Shown here one piece after another: positions 55,442-64,000 of a stretch of 64,000 nt of DNA (within the stretch, counting starts at the first letter, position 1; every line of letters begins with the position of its first letter). The stretch comes from Schaalia odontolytica (lineage in GTDB: Bacteria > Actinomycetota > Actinomycetes > Actinomycetales > Actinomycetaceae): contig NZ_PKKM01000002.1 in assembly GCF_002847525.1 (NCBI RefSeq), positions 124,001 through 188,000 on the forward strand, given 5' to 3'. The translations under genes and the position numbers were made by a program. Under the pieces are notes generated by a model that saw nothing but the letters and a program-made list of their open reading frames with translations, had not been told where the DNA came from and did no database searches.

Positions 55442-55534
55442 CTAAATGGTGTTACACCATTTAGCCGGGCATTACACCACTTCCCAGGCAGTGTAATACT
55501 CCCTAAGTGGTGTAATACTCCCTAACCGGTGCAG
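55442..55534. repeat. 93-bp palindrome-rich direct repeat, copy 1
   Basis: The copy starts with a perfect palindrome (11-bp arms CTAAATGGTGT around one T) and continues with ATTACACCACTT, GTGTAAT, CTAAGTGGTGTAAT and CTAACCGGTGCAG. It differs from the copy at 56803 at five positions, all A/G exchanges. It ends three bases before the stop codon of the broken DUF559 gene. Confidence 0.9.
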
Positions 55535-55537
55535 GCC

Positions 55538-56620
55538 TCATCGAGCGTAGACATGAAAACGTCGACTCGGGCCATCACACGCTTCAGTCGGCAACGCCCA
55601 CAGCGCCTCAGCATGCTCAGGGATGGCAACTTGATGCGGACGAAGGAGTTGTATCGCCCACGCACGTAACCTACTGAAGTCTTCATAGTCTTTCCAAGAG
55701 ACCCTGTGGATCCTCCAACCGGCACTACGCAAGTCGTTTTCTCACTGGATCCAGTCACGCTTTGCCCGCGCGAACTCAGCATCATCCTTGCCCAGTTTTC
55801 CAATGCCATCAAACTCGAAGATGATCATGAGTCCCGGGATCGCAATATCCGCAAAATAACGCCTCCCGTTGACGACGATCTCGAACTGGGTCACGACCTC
55901 GAAGGCACTCACCGACTTGAGGACCCACAGCAACGCCGCCTCGGCAGGGTTGTCGCAGCCCGGGTCAGCGGCGGCTATCAGGCACTGTGCACGCTTGTAG
56001 GGAACGCATTCCTTTTGTTGCCGATACAGATCCAAGCATTCAAGCATCTTGCCTCGGACACGTTCAGCTCGTTGTCTACTTTCTCCCTGGGATAGCAACA
56101 GGAACCGAGACTCGTGGTGCAATGCCATGCAAATTGCCACGAATCCACTGAGACGTTCCGAATAGCAAGCCATGCGAACTGCCGCTTCAACGACAGATTC
56201 ACATCGCAACCGATCAACGATCTCGATGCTGCGTTCGCAGGGCTTCTTCACAGTCGAACACACGAACGTCGCTGGAACAGTCACCGTTTGCATGGTGACA
56301 GCCGGCATTGAGCGCCTCCCATGCCGCGACGCGCACCAGATCACGACATCGGGATTTGCCTCCCAGAGCGGTATCGACCGCGCAACGAATGAACTAGCGC
56401 CTACGAACACCGGAGAGCAGGAGCTACTGTCACTCACGACAAGTAATCGAGCCCTGGCCACGAGAGCCCACATCTCCCAGTAGGTCATCGGCGAAACGGT
56501 TTGATGGATCGTGACGTAACGTCCGCGCTGAATACGAAGTACATTGCCTGACGACAGATCCCTCACTGAAGGACGTCCATCTGTCGAAGACCTAATAACA
56601 GTCAACGATTGAGCGTTCAT
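55538..56620 (-). pseudogene. DUF559-type protein with AbiEi-like N-terminus, broken by an in-frame stop
   Basis: Read from the ATG at 56620, the frame stops at a TGA at 55744-55742. The same frame continues directly with ENDLRSAGWRIHRVSWKDYE and ends at 55538, about 360 codons in all. That continuation is the expected end of a DUF559 (Vsr-like nuclease) domain, whose first half (RYFADIAIPGLMIIFEFDG) precedes the stop. A CGA-to-TGA change would explain it. The N-terminus (GNVLRIQRGRYVTI) resembles AbiEi-type antitoxin/regulatory domains. Base composition is lower in GC than the neighbours, and the gene is bracketed by 93-bp repeats, so it looks acquired. Confidence 0.75.
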
Positions 56621-56802
56621 ATGCCCATCATCGGCGTGACGACAAGCGTTGTCATGACCCGCGAGCAGACCTGTGGATAAAGCCCAGTCGCTCCGAAGGT
56701 ATGTGGATAACTGCCGTTCTCGCATGCATCTGTGAACACTCATGGCACAATCGCTGGTCGATATCGATCAAACGCCAGCGTTCTCCGCAAATACGCTTGT
56801 TG

Positions 56803-56895
56803 CTAAGTGGTGTTACACCATTTAGCCGGGCATTACACCACTTCCCAGGCAGTGTAATGCTCCCTAAATGGTGTAATGCTCCCTAACCAGTGCAG
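56803..56895. repeat. 93-bp palindrome-rich direct repeat, copy 2
   Basis: This is the same orientation and length as the copy at 55442, with five A/G differences. It begins CTAAGTGGTGTTACACCAT and ends CTAACCAGTGCAG. It lies 183 bp upstream of the broken gene's start, a place where promoter or operator function is possible. The 125 bp from here to the ApbE stop hold nothing else. Confidence 0.9.
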
Positions 56896-57020
56896 ACCTT
56901 CAGCACGGACGTCGCATCTGACCGCAACAGACACACAAGAACGCAGCACCGAAGGCTCAACCCTCGATATACTCAACCGCCGTGCGCCCAGCTCAATCCG
57001 GATTCGATGGACGTACTACC

Positions 57021-58295
57021 TCACCCCTGCTCCACCCGCACCAGGCCAACAACCTTCGCCGAGGCAGGGGCACTCGTTTCGCGGGTCCAGCGGGCCGCGA
57101 CGTCCGAAATATCGATGGACGGATCGACGAGGAGCGCCGTCGACAGTGCCTCCGCCAACACGCCCGATGAAGCCACGACACTAACTTGTCGAACACCCGC
57201 ATTCGCGGGGTATCCCGTGCGCGGGTCAATGATGTGGTGATCGAAAACTCGACCGCCACCCGGGGATGTTTCACGCCGTGTTTCACGCGCGCGAGGATCC
57301 GACACGGGCCCCGCCGCACGCCCCACTACAGGCCCGGCCGCACGCCCCACTACAGGCCCGGCCGCACGCCCCACCACAGGCCCGGCCGCACGCCCCACCA
57401 CAGGCCCGGCCGCACGCCCCACCACAGGATCCGCGCGAACCCCACCCAGCGGCCCCAGGTTATCCCCGGACGTCGACAGGGACGCCATGCCGCCCGCAGG
57501 CAGCTCCACGACGCCAGCGACCGACGTGGGACCGCCATGGGGGTCTCGCAGGCCCGCGCGCCACGGGGAACCGTCGGCGCGAGTCCCGAACACCGAGACC
57601 GACGAGGTCCCCACCGACACCAACACACCACGCGCCCCCATAGCCACGGCCAGGTCGCGGCACGCATCGGCGGTGTACCCCTTTGCAATACCACCCAGGT
57701 CGAGGCGCGGGCTGGGAACATCCACGCCACCCGCGCACTCAGCAGGGGTACCCATCACCCACCGCCGCTCACCAACGCGCGACAGCAAGCCCCACGACGA
57801 CGCCCGCAACGCCGCCTCCACGACACGCTCAGACGGCGCGGGCGGCAGGGGCGCACCCGCGATGTACGCGGCCCGCATCGCCTTAACATCCCACGCGGCG
57901 ACGAGCGGCCCGATCAGCGGGTTGAACGCTCCCCCCGTCGCCTCCGCGAGCGCCAGCGCGTCGCGCAGCAGGCAGTCAGTTTCTTCGCTCACGACAAGGC
58001 CGGGGCCGCCTTGCGCACAATCGGCCCCGCAGCGGGACGCGCCGCCACCGCCCACAGTCGAGGCGACAGCATCATTGAGCCGCGACACCTCGGACGAGGG
58101 CCGGAACACGCTCCACATGTCCTCGTGGCGCGCAACGACGCCCACGACAGCATTGACGATCGCCATGCCGTCCCCGCCCCAGCCGATGATGTCGATGCGG
58201 GTGCCCATCGCGGGGAAGGAGGAGCGCCACGTGGGAGCAGACCCCGGGGACTCTGCCACGGCCTCGTCCCCCGGCGCGCCGGCGGTACGCGCCAA
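57021..58295 (-). CDS. apbE: ApbE-family FAD:protein FMN transferase
   Basis: The 424-residue enzyme attaches FMN covalently to a Thr of partner proteins. Motifs are PAMGTRIDI near the N-terminus, LDLGGIAKGYTAD near residue 195, LVSVGTSSVSVFG and the C-terminal HHIIDPRTGYPA. It is longer than most relatives because residues about 290-330 are an octapeptide repeat (VVGRAAGP) inserted just before that C-terminal motif. No signal peptide is evident. The TTG start lies one base after the stop of the FMN-binding lipoprotein gene, its likely target. Confidence 0.9.
   Translation of the reverse strand: MARTAGAPGDEAVAESPGSAPTWRSSFPAMGTRIDIIGWGGDGMAIVNAVVGVVARHEDMWSVFRPSSEVSRLNDAVASTVGGGGASRCGADCAQGGPGLVVSEETDCLLRDALALAEATGGAFNPLIGPLVAAWDVKAMRAAYIAGAPLPPAPSERVVEAALRASSWGLLSRVGERRWVMGTPAECAGGVDVPSPRLDLGGIAKGYTADACRDLAVAMGARGVLVSVGTSSVSVFGTRADGSPWRAGLRDPHGGPTSVAGVVELPAGGMASLSTSGDNLGPLGGVRADPVVGRAAGPVVGRAAGPVVGRAAGPVVGRAAGPVVGRAAGPVSDPRARETRRETSPGGGRVFDHHIIDPRTGYPANAGVRQVSVVASSGVLAEALSTALLVDPSIDISDVAARWTRETSAPASAKVVGLVRVEQG
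57313..57427. repeat. 24-bp tandem repeat inside apbE
   Basis: Nearly five units of GCCGCACGCCCCACYACAGG plus CCCG, starting at 57313, 57337, 57361, 57385 and 57409 (the last partial). The first two have T and the rest C at one position. Each unit encodes VVGRAAGP on the minus strand. Confidence 0.92.
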
Positions 58296-58296
58296 A

Positions 58297-58872
58297 TCAG
58301 CCGTCGGAGCCTCCGAGGTCCTTGTCGAGGTCGCCGTCCTTGGTGGCGTCGTTCAGGCCGGGGATGTTGATGTCATCGGCGCCGTCCGGGGAGACGCCCT
58401 GGGCCGCGGCGATGGCACGGATGGCGGCCTGCACGAACTGCTGGTGAGCGACGGTGGCGCCGGTGATGACATCGACCTTGGCGGGGTCGCCGACCTTGGT
58501 GAGGTTGTCGGAGTACTCCTGGTAGGAGGCGACAGCGGCCTGAGCCTTCTTGTAGTAGTCCTCGTTGAAGACCTCGCCCGAGGAGCTCTTGCCGTAATCG
58601 GCGCCCTTGTCGGTGCCGTCGGCCAGCGTCGTCTCGTAAGAGGTCGCGGTGATGCGCCCGCCCTCGACGGTGATGGTGATGGTGCCGATGGAACCCTGGT
58701 CGTCGGCGTTGGACTGGGCGGTCCAGGTGCCGTCGCTCATGGGCTTGGTCATGTCCAGGCCGGTGGAGGGCGCGCACGCGGCCAGGATGGTCGCGCCGAG
58801 GGCGCCGAGGACCGCGTACGAGGCCGGGGTGACCCAGCGGGATCGAGTGTCGGGGGTGGTGGGCGTGGTCAT
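58297..58872 (-). CDS. FMN-binding domain lipoprotein
   Basis: The 191-residue product has a signal sequence ending in the lipobox ILAAC, so it is membrane-anchored outside. The rest is an FMN-binding domain: GTITITVEGGRIT and the flavinylation-type motif DVITGATVAHQQF, whose Thr would carry FMN. A Gly/Asp-rich tail follows. Its ATG overlaps the ATPase stop (ATGA). With ApbE directly downstream it probably forms an extracellular electron-transfer step, for instance reduction of ferric iron for uptake. Confidence 0.88.
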   Translation of the reverse strand: MTTPTTPDTRSRWVTPASYAVLGALGATILAACAPSTGLDMTKPMSDGTWTAQSNADDQGSIGTITITVEGGRITATSYETTLADGTDKGADYGKSSSGEVFNEDYYKKAQAAVASYQEYSDNLTKVGDPAKVDVITGATVAHQQFVQAAIRAIAAAQGVSPDGADDINIPGLNDATKDGDLDKDLGGSDG

Positions 58873-59666
58873 CGCACCTTGTCCTTTCCGCTGCGTGCGT
58901 CGCCGTCGCGGCCGGGCAGAACCAGGCCGGAGGCGCGCTGTTCGAAATCGTGGTCGTGCCAGGTTTCCTTGACGACCTTGCCGTGGTCGAGTCGGATTTC
59001 GCGCTGGCCCTGTTCGGCGACGAGCGCGTCGTGGGTGACGACCATGAGGGTCGTGCCGTCCTGGTGGAGCTGGTTGAACAGGTCGAGGACGATCTCCTCG
59101 TTGGTTTCGTCCAGGTTGCCGGTGGGCTCGTCGGCCAGCAGCAGCTTGGGGTAGTTGATGAGGGCGCGGGCCACGCACACGCGCTGCTGCTCGCCGCCGG
59201 AGAGCTGTCGCGGCAGGTGGGTGGCGCGGTCGGCGAGGCCGACGCGATCGAGGGCCTCGAGGGCTTCCTTCTCGTCGGGCATCGAGTGGTAGTACTGGGC
59301 GACCATGACATTCTCAAGGGCTGTCAGGTGACCGATGAGGTGGAACTGCTGGAAGACGAGGCCGATGGTGCGGCAGCGCACCTCGGTGAGCTCGTCGGCG
59401 GTCAGGTCGGAGATGTCGTGGCCGTCCAGCATGACGGTGCCCTTGGTGGCGGTGTCCATCGCGCCGACGATGTTCATGAGGGTGGTCTTACCGGATCCGG
59501 AGGGGCCGACGATGGAGACCCACTGGCCGCGCGGGATCTCGAGGGACACATTGTCGAGGGCGTGCAGGTCCCCGTAGATCTTCGAGACGCCCTCGAGGCT
59601 GAGCAGCGCGTCCGTGGGGGCCGACGAGGCCGGGGTGGCGGTGGAGGTGGTCATGGTGACTCTCAT
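58869..59666 (-). CDS. ABC transporter ATP-binding protein (MacB/LolD type)
   Basis: The 265-residue ATPase has P-loop GPSGSGKTT, Q-loop FQQFHL, signature LSGGEQQR and Walker B LLLADEPTGNLDE. The C-terminal 30 residues are extra. The ATG at 59666 overlaps the permease stop (ATGA); the ATG at 59654 has a better-placed GAGAG. It serves the two FtsX-like permeases upstream. Confidence 0.95.
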   Translation of the reverse strand: MRVTMTTSTATPASSAPTDALLSLEGVSKIYGDLHALDNVSLEIPRGQWVSIVGPSGSGKTTLMNIVGAMDTATKGTVMLDGHDISDLTADELTEVRCRTIGLVFQQFHLIGHLTALENVMVAQYYHSMPDEKEALEALDRVGLADRATHLPRQLSGGEQQRVCVARALINYPKLLLADEPTGNLDETNEEIVLDLFNQLHQDGTTLMVVTHDALVAEQGQREIRLDHGKVVKETWHDHDFEQRASGLVLPGRDGDARSGKDKVR

Positions 59667-60853
59667 TCTCCGCGCAGGACGAGCGCGGGGTCGACGGCCA
59701 GTGCGCGGCGCACGGGCGGGAGGCAGGCGAGGACGGCGATGAGGATCGAGCAGGCGACCGTGCCGAGGAGGATGACGGGGTGCAGGGAGATCGATCGGTG
59801 GAACACGGAGGTGGAGATGAGGACGGCGAGGCCGTAGCCGGCCCCGGCGCCCAGGATGCCTCCGATGAGGCCGAGCATGACGCCCTCACCCATGAACTCG
59901 CGGGTGATGGATCGGGCGGTGGCGCCCAGGGCCTTGCGCAGGCCGATCTCGTTGCGGCGCTCGGTGACGACGGCGATCATCGTCGTGGACACGCCGATCA
60001 TGGTCAGCGCCAGCACGATGACGGTGATGACGACGAGGAGGGAGCGCAGCATCGCGAGGACGCCCGTGTCGGACTGGGCGAGGCGGCGCACGGTCTGGGC
60101 GTGAATCTGCGGGTTCGCGGCGTTCATCGCGTCTGCGACGGCGCTCAGCTGATCGCCTTCCAGCGCGATCGAATACTCGGCGAGCGACACGGCGCCGGTC
60201 TGCCCGGTCAGCGCGCTCATGTCCTGTCTGGACATATACACGTAGCCGTCTTCGTTACCGCCGGTCTTGAGGATGCCGGACACGGTCAGGGTAACGGTAC
60301 GCGGATCGACCTTGAGGGCCGAGGCCTGCGCCCCCGACTGGGCGGCGCCCTTCGAGGACGCGCCGGCGTCCAGCTGGCTGATCGTGATCGTGTCCCCGGC
60401 CTTCACGTCGATAGTCGAGGCGACCTGCTCGCCCACGAGCACCTGGCCCGTCGCAGCGGGCCACTCACCGTCCACGAACCAGTACGGGTTCATGGCGTGC
60501 ACGGCCTCCAGGTCGGCGCCGCCCGCCACGTAGGGCTGGTCGTTGATGGTGACGGTCTCGTAGTCAAAGGCTGCGGATCCGACCAGAGCGCTCGCGGGCA
60601 CCTGGGCGGTTGCGGCGGCCACGGCCTCGTCCGTGATGGGCACGTCCCCGGCGGGGGTGACGACGAGGTTGGCACCGTAGGAGCGGATCTCGCGGGCCAG
60701 CTGGGCCGGCACGTCGACGGCGATCGTGACGAGGCCGGACAGTGTGGTCGCGCCGATGGCGACGGCGAGGATCGCGATGAGGACGCGGGAGCGGCGGCGC
60801 AGGATGGAGGAGGTGACCATCCGCCAGAACATTGCTCGTCTGGACATGGGCAT
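59663..60853 (-). CDS. FtsX/MacB-type ABC permease
   Basis: This protein of about 396 residues has one N-terminal helix, a large extracytoplasmic domain (residues 45-260) and three C-terminal helices, the FtsX fold. The conserved ERRNEIGLRKALGA motif, which contacts the ATPase, is near residue 315. The start could be 60853 (overlapping the previous stop) or the ATG at 60847, which has GGAAGG at ideal spacing. It pairs with the permease upstream. Confidence 0.9.
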   Translation of the reverse strand: MPMSRRAMFWRMVTSSILRRRSRVLIAILAVAIGATTLSGLVTIAVDVPAQLAREIRSYGANLVVTPAGDVPITDEAVAAATAQVPASALVGSAAFDYETVTINDQPYVAGGADLEAVHAMNPYWFVDGEWPAATGQVLVGEQVASTIDVKAGDTITISQLDAGASSKGAAQSGAQASALKVDPRTVTLTVSGILKTGGNEDGYVYMSRQDMSALTGQTGAVSLAEYSIALEGDQLSAVADAMNAANPQIHAQTVRRLAQSDTGVLAMLRSLLVVITVIVLALTMIGVSTTMIAVVTERRNEIGLRKALGATARSITREFMGEGVMLGLIGGILGAGAGYGLAVLISTSVFHRSISLHPVILLGTVACSILIAVLACLPPVRRALAVDPALVLRGE

Positions 60854-62130
60854 CACCTTCCGTGCAGGACTTCCGCCGCGTTGAGGCGCAGCAGGTAGCG
60901 GATCGCTGGGATGGAGGCTCCCAGGACGACGAGGATGACGAGGACGGCGACGAGGCCGACGACGACGGGCACGAAGGAGATCGACGAGTGGAAGACCATG
61001 TAGCCGATCGCCTGGGCGAGCGCGAGGCCTCCGCCGTAGCCGAGGACGCCACCGACCAGGCCGACGATGATCGTCTCCGTCAGGAACAGCGAGATGATCT
61101 GTTTATCTTTCGCACCCACGGCCTTCATGAGGCCGATCTCGTTGGAGCGCTCCATGACGCCTGCGGTCACCAGGTTCGCAATGGCCAGGGCCGAGGCGAT
61201 GAGCGCCAGGACGGTCACGAGGACCATGAGCAGCTGGGTCTTTTCCAGGATGACGCCTTCGGACTGGGCGACCTGGCGGACCGGGCGGGCCACAGAGTCC
61301 GTCATGACTTCCTCGATCTGGAAGGCGATGGAGGAGACGTAGGCGGTGCAGTACCAGGTTTCCTTCTCGGATACGCTCAGCGAGTTCGGGTTCTTCGCGG
61401 CCTTGCGGGCCAGGTCGTTGTCCGGCGTGGTCAGGGCGGAGACCTCGACGCTGCCGACGACGCCCTCGCGGTTCAGGAGCGCCTGGGCCTGCGGAAGCTG
61501 GATGAACACGCCGCGGTCGGCGTCGTCGCCGCTGGTGAGGATGCCGCGTACAGTGAAGTCGCGGGTAATGCCTTCGCGGGTGAGGGTGAAGGTGTCTCCG
61601 ACCGTCAGACCGTGAGCGGTCGCGTAGGTGGTGCCGACGAGGGCGCCGTCCTCGTCGTCGTCCGCGGGCCAGGAGCCCTCGATGCCCCACCAGCCGCGCA
61701 GCTTGTCAAGGCCGGTCTCGACGCTCTCGCCGGTGGCCAGCTCGAGATGGTGGCCAAACCACGTGCCGGTCGTGGGCACGTGCTCGCCGGATGCGTCGGT
61801 GGCGGACACGTTCAGCAGGGGCGCGAAGTCGAGGATGTTGTACGTCCAGAAGATCGTCTTGATGTTGCCGAGCTCGTCCTCGCGCAGGTAGGAGCGCGCC
61901 TCGGTGGCTTCGCCCGTGCTGTAGAGGTCGTCGAGGACGGCCGCGCCCTGCGGGCGCACCACGATGTTTGCGCCGTAGGACTTGAGTTCCTGGTTGACCT
62001 TGTCGCCCACGTTGAACATGACGGAGAGCATGGACGTGGCGACGCAGGCGCCCAGCGCGACGGTGAGGGCGATCATGAGGTGGCGGTTACCGCGTCTCGT
62101 GAGGGCACCGCGGAGCATTCGGAAAAACAC
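60853..62130 (-). CDS. FtsX/MacB-type ABC permease
   Basis: The 425-residue protein has the same four-helix FtsX layout and the coupling motif ERSNEIGLMKAVGAK. It is related to, but clearly distinct from, the permease that follows. The start is GTG at 62130, with AAGG seven bases upstream, ten bases after the stop of the DUF2318 gene. Confidence 0.9.
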   Translation of the reverse strand: MFFRMLRGALTRRGNRHLMIALTVALGACVATSMLSVMFNVGDKVNQELKSYGANIVVRPQGAAVLDDLYSTGEATEARSYLREDELGNIKTIFWTYNILDFAPLLNVSATDASGEHVPTTGTWFGHHLELATGESVETGLDKLRGWWGIEGSWPADDDEDGALVGTTYATAHGLTVGDTFTLTREGITRDFTVRGILTSGDDADRGVFIQLPQAQALLNREGVVGSVEVSALTTPDNDLARKAAKNPNSLSVSEKETWYCTAYVSSIAFQIEEVMTDSVARPVRQVAQSEGVILEKTQLLMVLVTVLALIASALAIANLVTAGVMERSNEIGLMKAVGAKDKQIISLFLTETIIVGLVGGVLGYGGGLALAQAIGYMVFHSSISFVPVVVGLVAVLVILVVLGASIPAIRYLLRLNAAEVLHGR

Positions 62131-62139
62131 GCGTGAGCC

Positions 62140-63459
62140 TTACTTCGCGAAGATGGAGGCCGAGGCCTCGAGGGCCGAGATCGGCACGGTCAGCGTGCCG
62201 TTGGAGACCTTGTAGTCGATGGGGATCGGGTTGCAGCCGCCCTTAAAGCCGATGGTCGCGATGTTCATCGCCACTTCACACAGCTTGCAGATGACCTTGC
62301 CGTCCTTCTCGTAGTAGCCCGACGGGCCGCAGATCTCGCACGCGTCCAGGCCCACGCCGAAGGCGGAGCCGGACTTCTGGATGACGATGAAGCGTACCTT
62401 CACGCCGCCCGAGGTCGTGTACTCGAAGCGGTGCAGGTGACCGTCGGAGATGTCGGCGAGGTTGACGCTCACCTGGTCGTCGACGACGCTGAAGGACTCG
62501 GGCGGGGACAGCTCGATCTCCTGGCTGCCGTAGGCGACGCCGACGGTGATGAGCAGCGCGCCGCACAGGTAGCCGAGGGCGGCGGTGCCGGCCATGGACT
62601 TGTAGAGGCGCGAGCGCGCGCGGCCCAGGCGTCCCTCCGCCGGGTTAGCCCCGACGGTCGGAATCGAGCGCGATGCCAGCCAGGTGAGGACCACGACGGC
62701 GCACAGCGCCAGGCCCGCGGCGATCGTGAAGATGGCCTCGTGGTTGATGAACCACGACATGACGTTCCACGCGTCTTTCGGAATCGCGATCCAGCGCTTG
62801 GCCTTGAGGATGCGCACGATCATCAGGGCGTGGTTGGCCAGCAGCGAGATCAGGATGAAGGCCGCCGGCCACACGCGGTTGTTCCACGAGCACAGGCGGT
62901 AGGACACCCAGGCGACGAAGCAGACGAGCACCCACGCCAGCACGTAGCCGACGAGCGCGAGGACGACCGGGGTCGAGTAGATCTCGACGCCGCCCGAGAG
63001 CATCATGACGGCCTGGTTCATGGCCGTGGGGACTGCGCGGAACAGGGCGGCCGCAATGTAGAGGGCACCGACGATGCGCACGAGGGTATCCCCGCTCACC
63101 GCGGTCTCCATCGACGAGGCCGCCCGGGCCTCGTCGTCGGCGTCACCGGGCAGGAGGGAACGCACGCGGCGCGAGCGCACCGCGATGAGCGCGAGGAACA
63201 GGACCGCGAGGACGATCACGACGGGGAGGGTGAACAGGCCAACGGTCTGGCGGTTCACGGACTTAGGGGCCTCGACGTTAATGATCGTCAGGGCCAGGGA
63301 AGAGACCATGCCCAGGCCGATACCGGCCCACACGGCGACCGAGCGCGCCTTCTTACCGCGGCGACCACGCCCGGCGGCGGGCATGAAGCGGATGACGGCG
63401 CCGAGCGCGAGCATCGTCAACAGCAACGTCAGGGTTGCTTCACTCATCTGCTGAAGCAT
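62140..63459 (-). CDS. DUF2318 Fe-S-containing membrane protein (iron uptake)
   Basis: The 439-residue protein has about eight transmembrane helices and a C-terminal DUF2318 domain with five Cys in DACEICGPSGYY, CKLCEVAMN and GGCNPI, fitting a metal or Fe-S site. Such proteins accompany P19 in iron-uptake operons, where they are thought to move electrons or iron at the membrane. I start at 63459, after GGGAGGAAAGCC; a TTG further upstream overlaps that ribosome site. Confidence 0.9.
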   Translation of the reverse strand: MLQQMSEATLTLLLTMLALGAVIRFMPAAGRGRRGKKARSVAVWAGIGLGMVSSLALTIINVEAPKSVNRQTVGLFTLPVVIVLAVLFLALIAVRSRRVRSLLPGDADDEARAASSMETAVSGDTLVRIVGALYIAAALFRAVPTAMNQAVMMLSGGVEIYSTPVVLALVGYVLAWVLVCFVAWVSYRLCSWNNRVWPAAFILISLLANHALMIVRILKAKRWIAIPKDAWNVMSWFINHEAIFTIAAGLALCAVVVLTWLASRSIPTVGANPAEGRLGRARSRLYKSMAGTAALGYLCGALLITVGVAYGSQEIELSPPESFSVVDDQVSVNLADISDGHLHRFEYTTSGGVKVRFIVIQKSGSAFGVGLDACEICGPSGYYEKDGKVICKLCEVAMNIATIGFKGGCNPIPIDYKVSNGTLTVPISALEASASIFAK

Positions 63460-63532
63460 TGGCTTTCCTCCCAAAGTAAAGGTTCACCGAAGTCGTAGCT
63501 ACGGTATCGATTCTAGTCCCCTCACGGGGCGA

Positions 63533-63575
63533 GGGCCGAGGCCAGCGGTCCTACAAAGTACCACTGCCTCGGCCC
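63533..63575 (-). terminator. Hairpin between the P19 gene and the DUF2318 gene
   Basis: GGGCCGAGGC pairs with GCCTCGGCCC, extended by further pairs with two bulges, 19 bp after the P19 stop. No U-run follows on the minus strand, so it may only dampen read-through and make P19 the most abundant product. Confidence 0.65.
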
Positions 63576-63594
63576 CGCGAAGAGTGTGCGTCGA

Positions 63595-64000
63595 TCACCA
63601 GGAGACGGCCGTGGGATCCCACTGCCAATCCGGGAACTCGGCGACGAGCGGCTCGGTCCAGAAGCGGCCCTCAACACCCGTGGTCTTGTCGGTGTGCAGC
63701 AGCCAGCCGCTCGGGGGCTTGATCATGAAGGACACGTCGTAGGTGCCGGCGTCCAGCTTGGGCAGGTTCAGGCCGTAGTGCGGGCCATCGGACGCGTTCA
63801 TCGGCATGAGCGTGCCCTCCTGGACGACGTTGCCGGACTTGTCCTTGATCGAGTAGTCCACGGTCAGGCCGGGGACGAAGTCGCCCGCGCCGTAGCCGAG
63901 CTTGTTGTCTGCGGCAGCGGCGATGTCGGCCTCAATGTGCATCGAGGACTCGGCGGCCGGGGTGCCCATCGTGGGCTCCATCTCGACGGGCTGGAAGTAG
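63595..64000 (-). CDS. P19/Tp34-type periplasmic iron-binding protein, N-terminus beyond window
   Basis: The open frame enters from the right edge; about 134 C-terminal residues are visible. Blocks characteristic of the P19 family are readable: YFQPVEMEPTMG, SSMHIEADIAA, GDFVPGLTVDYSI, MPMNASDGPHYGLN and PPSGWLLHTD. They include the Glu/Met and His residues that bind copper and iron in known members. It delivers iron to the membrane components encoded downstream. The signal sequence and start lie outside the window. Confidence 0.9.
   Translation of the reverse strand, partial: YFQPVEMEPTMGTPAAESSMHIEADIAAAADNKLGYGAGDFVPGLTVDYSIKDKSGNVVQEGTLMPMNASDGPHYGLNLPKLDAGTYDVSFMIKPPSGWLLHTDKTTGVEGRFWTEPLVAEFPDWQWDPTAVSW

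Noticed and set aside
55442..56895. Insertion sequence
   Set aside because: The 93-bp repeats are direct, not terminal inverted; no transposase is encoded between them and no target duplication was visible.

Overview
The window reads as chromosome of a high-GC actinobacterium. Coding density is high, GTG and TTG starts are common, many operons have 1-4 bp start/stop overlaps, and there is a type VII secretion (T7SS/ESX) locus with EccC, EccD and mycosins. The order ftsH-folE-folP-folB/folK-DUF3180 beside hpt-tilS-DUF2342-type gene-dacB-ppa is the one known from mycobacteria and relatives. The protein styles suggest Actinomycetaceae (Schaalia/Actinomyces-like), but that genus call is an inference and not proven here.

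Region 1 (1-13.2 kb) is the T7SS locus. An RDD membrane protein (cut by the window edge) and EccD run leftwards. EccC, a lipoprotein, a WXG100-like protein, a Gly-rich putative substrate and two tandem near-identical mycosins run rightwards. A third mycosin faces them across a hairpin. The EccD/EccC divergent spacer is a symmetric control region. EccB and EccE are not in the window.

Region 2 (13.2-24.6 kb) is a leftward operon coupled to the third mycosin. It encodes a 2014-aa anchored Ig-like/fibronectin-III protein, a DUF58 protein, a transglutaminase-fold membrane protein with Asp where the catalytic Cys is expected, and a transmembrane Ser/Thr kinase. It resembles the bifidobacterial PFNA cluster, but the MoxR-type AAA ATPase is missing.

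Region 3 (25-39 kb) is housekeeping. It holds radA-disA (repair, c-di-AMP), folate synthesis, FtsH, Hpt, TilS, a degenerate DUF2342-like protein, a D,D-carboxypeptidase and pyrophosphatase. The FolB-FolK fusion carries a tail of about 300 residues.

Region 4 (39-47 kb) has a convergent pair of paralogous small membrane proteins, a repeat-rich intergenic island, a secreted NlpC/P60 hydrolase, metY-metX for methionine synthesis, and an alpha/beta hydrolase.

Region 5 (47-57 kb) is more accessory. It has a highly acidic repeat protein, an orphan WXG100-like/alpha-beta-hydrolase pair likely exported by T7SS, a large FAD/Fe-S oxidoreductase, and a DUF559-type gene broken by a stop codon and bracketed by two 93-bp palindrome-rich direct repeats.

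Region 6 (57-64 kb) is a leftward iron-uptake operon of the P19 type: P19 (cut by the edge), a DUF2318 Fe-S membrane protein, two FtsX-like permeases, an ABC ATPase, an FMN-binding lipoprotein and ApbE. ApbE carries a 24-bp tandem repeat insertion. No rRNA, tRNA, CRISPR array or insertion sequence was recognised.
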